From Prevotellaceae bacterium (GTDB lineage: Bacteria > Bacteroidota > Bacteroidia > Bacteroidales > UBA932): a stretch of 37,587 bases of DNA. Shown one piece after another: positions 35,282 through 37,587 of this stretch. The notes under the pieces are model-generated. The model was not told the DNA's origin. It searched no databases and saw nothing but the letters and a program-made list of their open reading frames with translations. Location: assembly GCA_031280885.1 (NCBI GenBank), contig JAITGD010000078.1, positions 1 to 37,587 of the forward strand. Direction: 5' to 3'. How positions within the stretch are numbered: the first letter of the stretch is position 1; each line of letters begins with the position of its first letter. Position numbers and translations under genes: made by a program.

Positions 35282-37081
35282 ATGAATCCTTTTACTTATT
35301 ATCTGATCAAGATGGTCGTTTGTTCGGCTATCTTAACAAGCTACTACTATGTGGCTTTACGCAACAAACGCTTCCACCGGTGGAACCGCTTTTACCTCCT
35401 TTCGTCGGTAGTATTTTCGATGGCTGTGCCATTCCTGAAAATTCCCCTCGAAACTGCCTCCGAAGGCTTTGTGTATGTGCTGTCTCGCTCCGAAAATGCC
35501 ATCCTTTCGTCAGAGCTTGCAGTTGAAAGCCAGCCAGCCCTCTCGCAGGGATTTAATTTCTCGTGGATAAGGGCGCTGTATCTGCTCGGTAGCAGCGTGA
35601 TACTCATTGCAATGCTCCGCTCGATAATCACCGTAGCAAGGCTAAAACGACATGCCGTCCGCAAAAAACTCCCCGAAGCAATGCTCTACATCACCGACTC
35701 GGAAGCGGCGCCTTTCTCATTCTTTCGCAACATCTTCTGGCGCAGAGACATTTCGCCCGATACCGAAGAAGGACGCTGTGTGCTGCGCCACGAATTGCAT
35801 CATGTCAATGCAAAACATTCGTGGGATAAGATTTTCATGCAGATTGTCCTCTGCGCCTTCTGGTTTAACCCCCTGTATTGGCTCATCAGAAAGGAGTTAT
35901 ACATGATACATGAGTTCGAAGCCGACGGCGCCAGCGTCAAAGACAACGACGCATCGGCGCTGGCCGCCATGATTCTCTGTACTGCATATCCATACAGAGA
36001 GTTAGCCGGAATTAATCCCTTCTTTAAATCACCCGTCAAGCGAAGGCTGATGATGCTTGCTTGCGACAATCGCGCTTCCTTAGCCTATCTGCGACGGCTC
36101 TTGGCGCTACCCGTAGCCGCTGCGGTATTTGCTGTCTGGGTTTTTCGGGCGGATGCAACTCCTCCTTCGGATGCTAACTTGCTCTACAATAGTGCGTCGG
36201 ATTCAATGTTAATTGCTGAATCAGAAGTAAAACCGAAGGTAATACACAATGTTATTGTAATCGACGGTAAAGTAGCTGATGCAGAAACGCTTGCAAAGAT
36301 CGAAGTCAGCAACATAAGTCAGCTGAAAGTAGCTAAAAGCCCCGAGCACAACGACACTATTATAGTTTATACCAAAGGAAATAAGGCGTTGGAAGGCCGT
36401 CAAATCATCAAAACCAAGCCGGGAAAGTTGATGAAAGAGGCCAAAAGGAAATCAGCAAGAAATGGTTCTGCAAAAGACGTCGATACCACTGAACGCACGC
36501 GAGTGGTGATTTATAAATCGCAGCTTCGGAGCGGTAATATTGATTCCTTAACTAAGGGTAAAGTAAAGCATTTCAGGACTGTGGACACAGTGTATCATCC
36601 GAAAAAAGGCCGCACAATCAAAGTATCAACAATTTTGAAACCCAGCAACTGGGATTCCGTCGCCGTTATAGCCGATCCTCCTCATAAAGAATTAAGTAAG
36701 AGCGGAAAAACCTCGAAGTTTATATACCACGAAATCGAAAAACACAAGGTGTACGACAAGAAGAAAGGCCGCGCAGCAAAGTCCGGCTCGGTTTCCGACT
36801 CTCTTATCCTTGGAGATCAAAGCATTTCGACCTCAAAATTAATGACTGTAGATGTCAATGATAAGTCTATCGACGAGACGCTCAAGATAAAATCGCATGA
36901 GGGACAGCTCTTGATAGTGGATGGTAAAGAGATTGATCATGCGACCTTTACAGCCATTCCGACCAACACAGTGGAGTCGATTAACGTCTATAAAGGTCAG
37001 GCAGCCATTGACAAATACGGAGAACGCGGGCGAAATGGCGTGATTGCAGTAATAACTAAGGGTAAAAAACAAAAGCCATAG
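35282..37081 (+). CDS. M56-family membrane metallopeptidase (BlaR1-like sensor) with C-terminal plug-like domain
   Basis: A 599-aa inner-membrane zinc peptidase that would inactivate the BlaI repressor. Membrane segments are near residues 8-25, 38-55, 95-115, 185-205 and 270-290. The zinc motif is HELHH (about 170), with HEFEADGAS (about 215) as the third ligand region. After the last membrane segment, residues ~300-599 lie outside and contain repeated short domains (KPKVIHNVIVIDGKVADAET, QLLIVDGKEIDHATFTAIPT). The end, GQAAIDKYGERGRNGVIAVIT, resembles the plug repeat seen in SusC-type receptors. The ligand sensed is unknown; no penicillin-binding domain is present. Confidence 0.93.
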   Translation: MNPFTYYLIKMVVCSAILTSYYYVALRNKRFHRWNRFYLLSSVVFSMAVPFLKIPLETASEGFVYVLSRSENAILSSELAVESQPALSQGFNFSWIRALYLLGSSVILIAMLRSIITVARLKRHAVRKKLPEAMLYITDSEAAPFSFFRNIFWRRDISPDTEEGRCVLRHELHHVNAKHSWDKIFMQIVLCAFWFNPLYWLIRKELYMIHEFEADGASVKDNDASALAAMILCTAYPYRELAGINPFFKSPVKRRLMMLACDNRASLAYLRRLLALPVAAAVFAVWVFRADATPPSDANLLYNSASDSMLIAESEVKPKVIHNVIVIDGKVADAETLAKIEVSNISQLKVAKSPEHNDTIIVYTKGNKALEGRQIIKTKPGKLMKEAKRKSARNGSAKDVDTTERTRVVIYKSQLRSGNIDSLTKGKVKHFRTVDTVYHPKKGRTIKVSTILKPSNWDSVAVIADPPHKELSKSGKTSKFIYHEIEKHKVYDKKKGRAAKSGSVSDSLILGDQSISTSKLMTVDVNDKSIDETLKIKSHEGQLLIVDGKEIDHATFTAIPTNTVESINVYKGQAAIDKYGERGRNGVIAVITKGKKQKP

Positions 37082-37127
37082 ATTGTTTTGTTTTCTATTG
37101 ATATTAATGCCCTACGGGCAACCTTCG

Positions 37128-37310
37128 GAATTATGAATTATGAATTATGAATTATGAATTAGCTACGCAGTCTGGATTAGTGAAGCATGGTTCGGCCTTA
37201 GACAATCAAGTGCAAGACAATCAAAGCAGCCGCCGCAGGTAATTCATAATTCATAATTCATAATTCATAATTCATAATTCATAATTCATAATTCATAATT
37301 CATAATTCAA
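37128..37310. repeat. Word-repeat hairpin element: GAATTAT arms around a GCTACGCAG core
   Basis: The left arm is 4.9 units of GAATTAT (37128-37161), the core GCTACGCAGTCTGGATTAG starts at 37162, then ~60 bp of unique loop. The right arm is nine AATTCAT units plus one AATTCAA (37241-37310). The arms are complementary in register. It is 47 bp after the M56 stop. Confidence 0.95.
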
Positions 37311-37398
37311 CACTTGCTACAGACCGAAAATTGACGTCGAAATGTTAAATTGAGGTGCTAAACTACAGATGAATAGCACATGAGGGTGTAAGCAAGAA

Positions 37399-37560
37399 AG
37401 TCCCGCAGGGACGACGCTTTATTAACCGTAGGCTTTAACCTACGGAGAGCAGATATACACACTCTCCCAAAGTCCCGCAGGGACGACACTTTATTAACCG
37501 TAGGCTTTAGCCTACGGAGAGCAGATATACACACTCTCCCAAAGTCCCGCAGGGACGACA
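37399..37560. repeat. 72-bp tandem repeat with two palindromes per unit
   Basis: Units start at 37399, 37471 and 37543 (the third truncated by divergence). Each contains GTCCCGCAGGGAC and CCGTAGGCTTTAGCCTACGG. Because 72 is a multiple of 3, a minus-strand shadow ORF (37358-37561) stays open with a 24-residue repeat, but it has no other coding evidence. It is not a CRISPR array: the whole 72 bp repeats, with no unique spacers. Confidence 0.9.
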
Positions 37561-37587
37561 CTTGAAAATCAATAGTATTAAGTGCCG

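Noticed and set aside
37399-37560. CRISPR array
   Set aside because: The whole 72-bp unit is repeated, with no unique spacers and no cas genes.
37358-37561. 67-aa minus-strand ORF with a 24-residue repeat
   Set aside because: Open only because the 72-bp repeat length is divisible by three; no start signals or other coding evidence.

Overview
The window looks like the chromosome of a Bacteroidota member, probably Bacteroidales-like. The signs are two SusC/SusD outer-membrane uptake loci, DUF1735 and DUF4294 proteins, a BlaI/M56 pair with a plug-like C-terminus, many promoters with the Bacteroidota -7 motif TAnnTTTG (often TATCTTTG), and few Shine-Dalgarno sites. I see no rRNA or tRNA gene, insertion sequence, phage gene or CRISPR array. 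All real genes are intact except the first, which runs off the left edge.

Layout: (1) 1-3267, the C-terminal ~1090 residues of a CobN/HmuS-like chelatase-family protein with a C-terminal membrane anchor. (2) 3268-4065, an 800-bp repeat-rich gap. (3) 4066-5812, an unrecognised helical protein and a MoxR ATPase. (4) 6017-12628 on the minus strand, a SusC-SusD-S9 peptidase operon, probably for peptide uptake, with a (CA)37 tract in its leader. (5) 13345-16561, a rhamnose mutarotase-like protein, a YbaN-like protein, LptB (minus), a DnaQ-like exonuclease and a rhomboid protease. (6) 16834-23574, a minus-strand housekeeping block: BirA, L27, L21, SufS, a K+/H+-type antiporter, thymidine kinase and GltX. 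(7) 24260-32790, a second uptake operon: IPT/NHL lipoprotein, SusC, SusD, DUF1735 lipoprotein and discoidin-type lipoprotein. It has an (AG)30 tract in its leader and a strong terminator at its end. (8) 33024-37081, mannose-1-phosphate guanylyltransferase, a DUF4294 protein, and a BlaI regulator with an M56 membrane metallopeptidase behind a palindromic operator. (9) 37082-37587, more repeats.

Two things stand out. First, both Sus-type operons are preceded by the same arrangement. A TAnnTTTG promoter is followed 33 nt later by the ATG of a short leader ORF, and that ORF contains a very long dinucleotide microsatellite. In each case a change in the number of repeat units (one step in one direction) would extend the leader ORF to the start of the first operon gene: it would overlap the SusC start codon, or end 15 nt before the lipoprotein ATG. 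This would suit a three-state, slippage-driven switch on nutrient uptake, but it is an inference from sequence alone.

Second, the intergenic spaces hold a family of hairpin-like elements built from 7- or 8-bp 'words' (GAATTAT, GAGCCAA, GCAGAAR, TTGGACTA and relatives). Most carry a shared core, GCTACGCAG. Their arms often begin at, or supply, the stop codons of neighbouring genes, and one such word array also lies in frame inside the chelatase gene. These elements probably act as bidirectional transcription ends; how they arise and spread is unknown to me.
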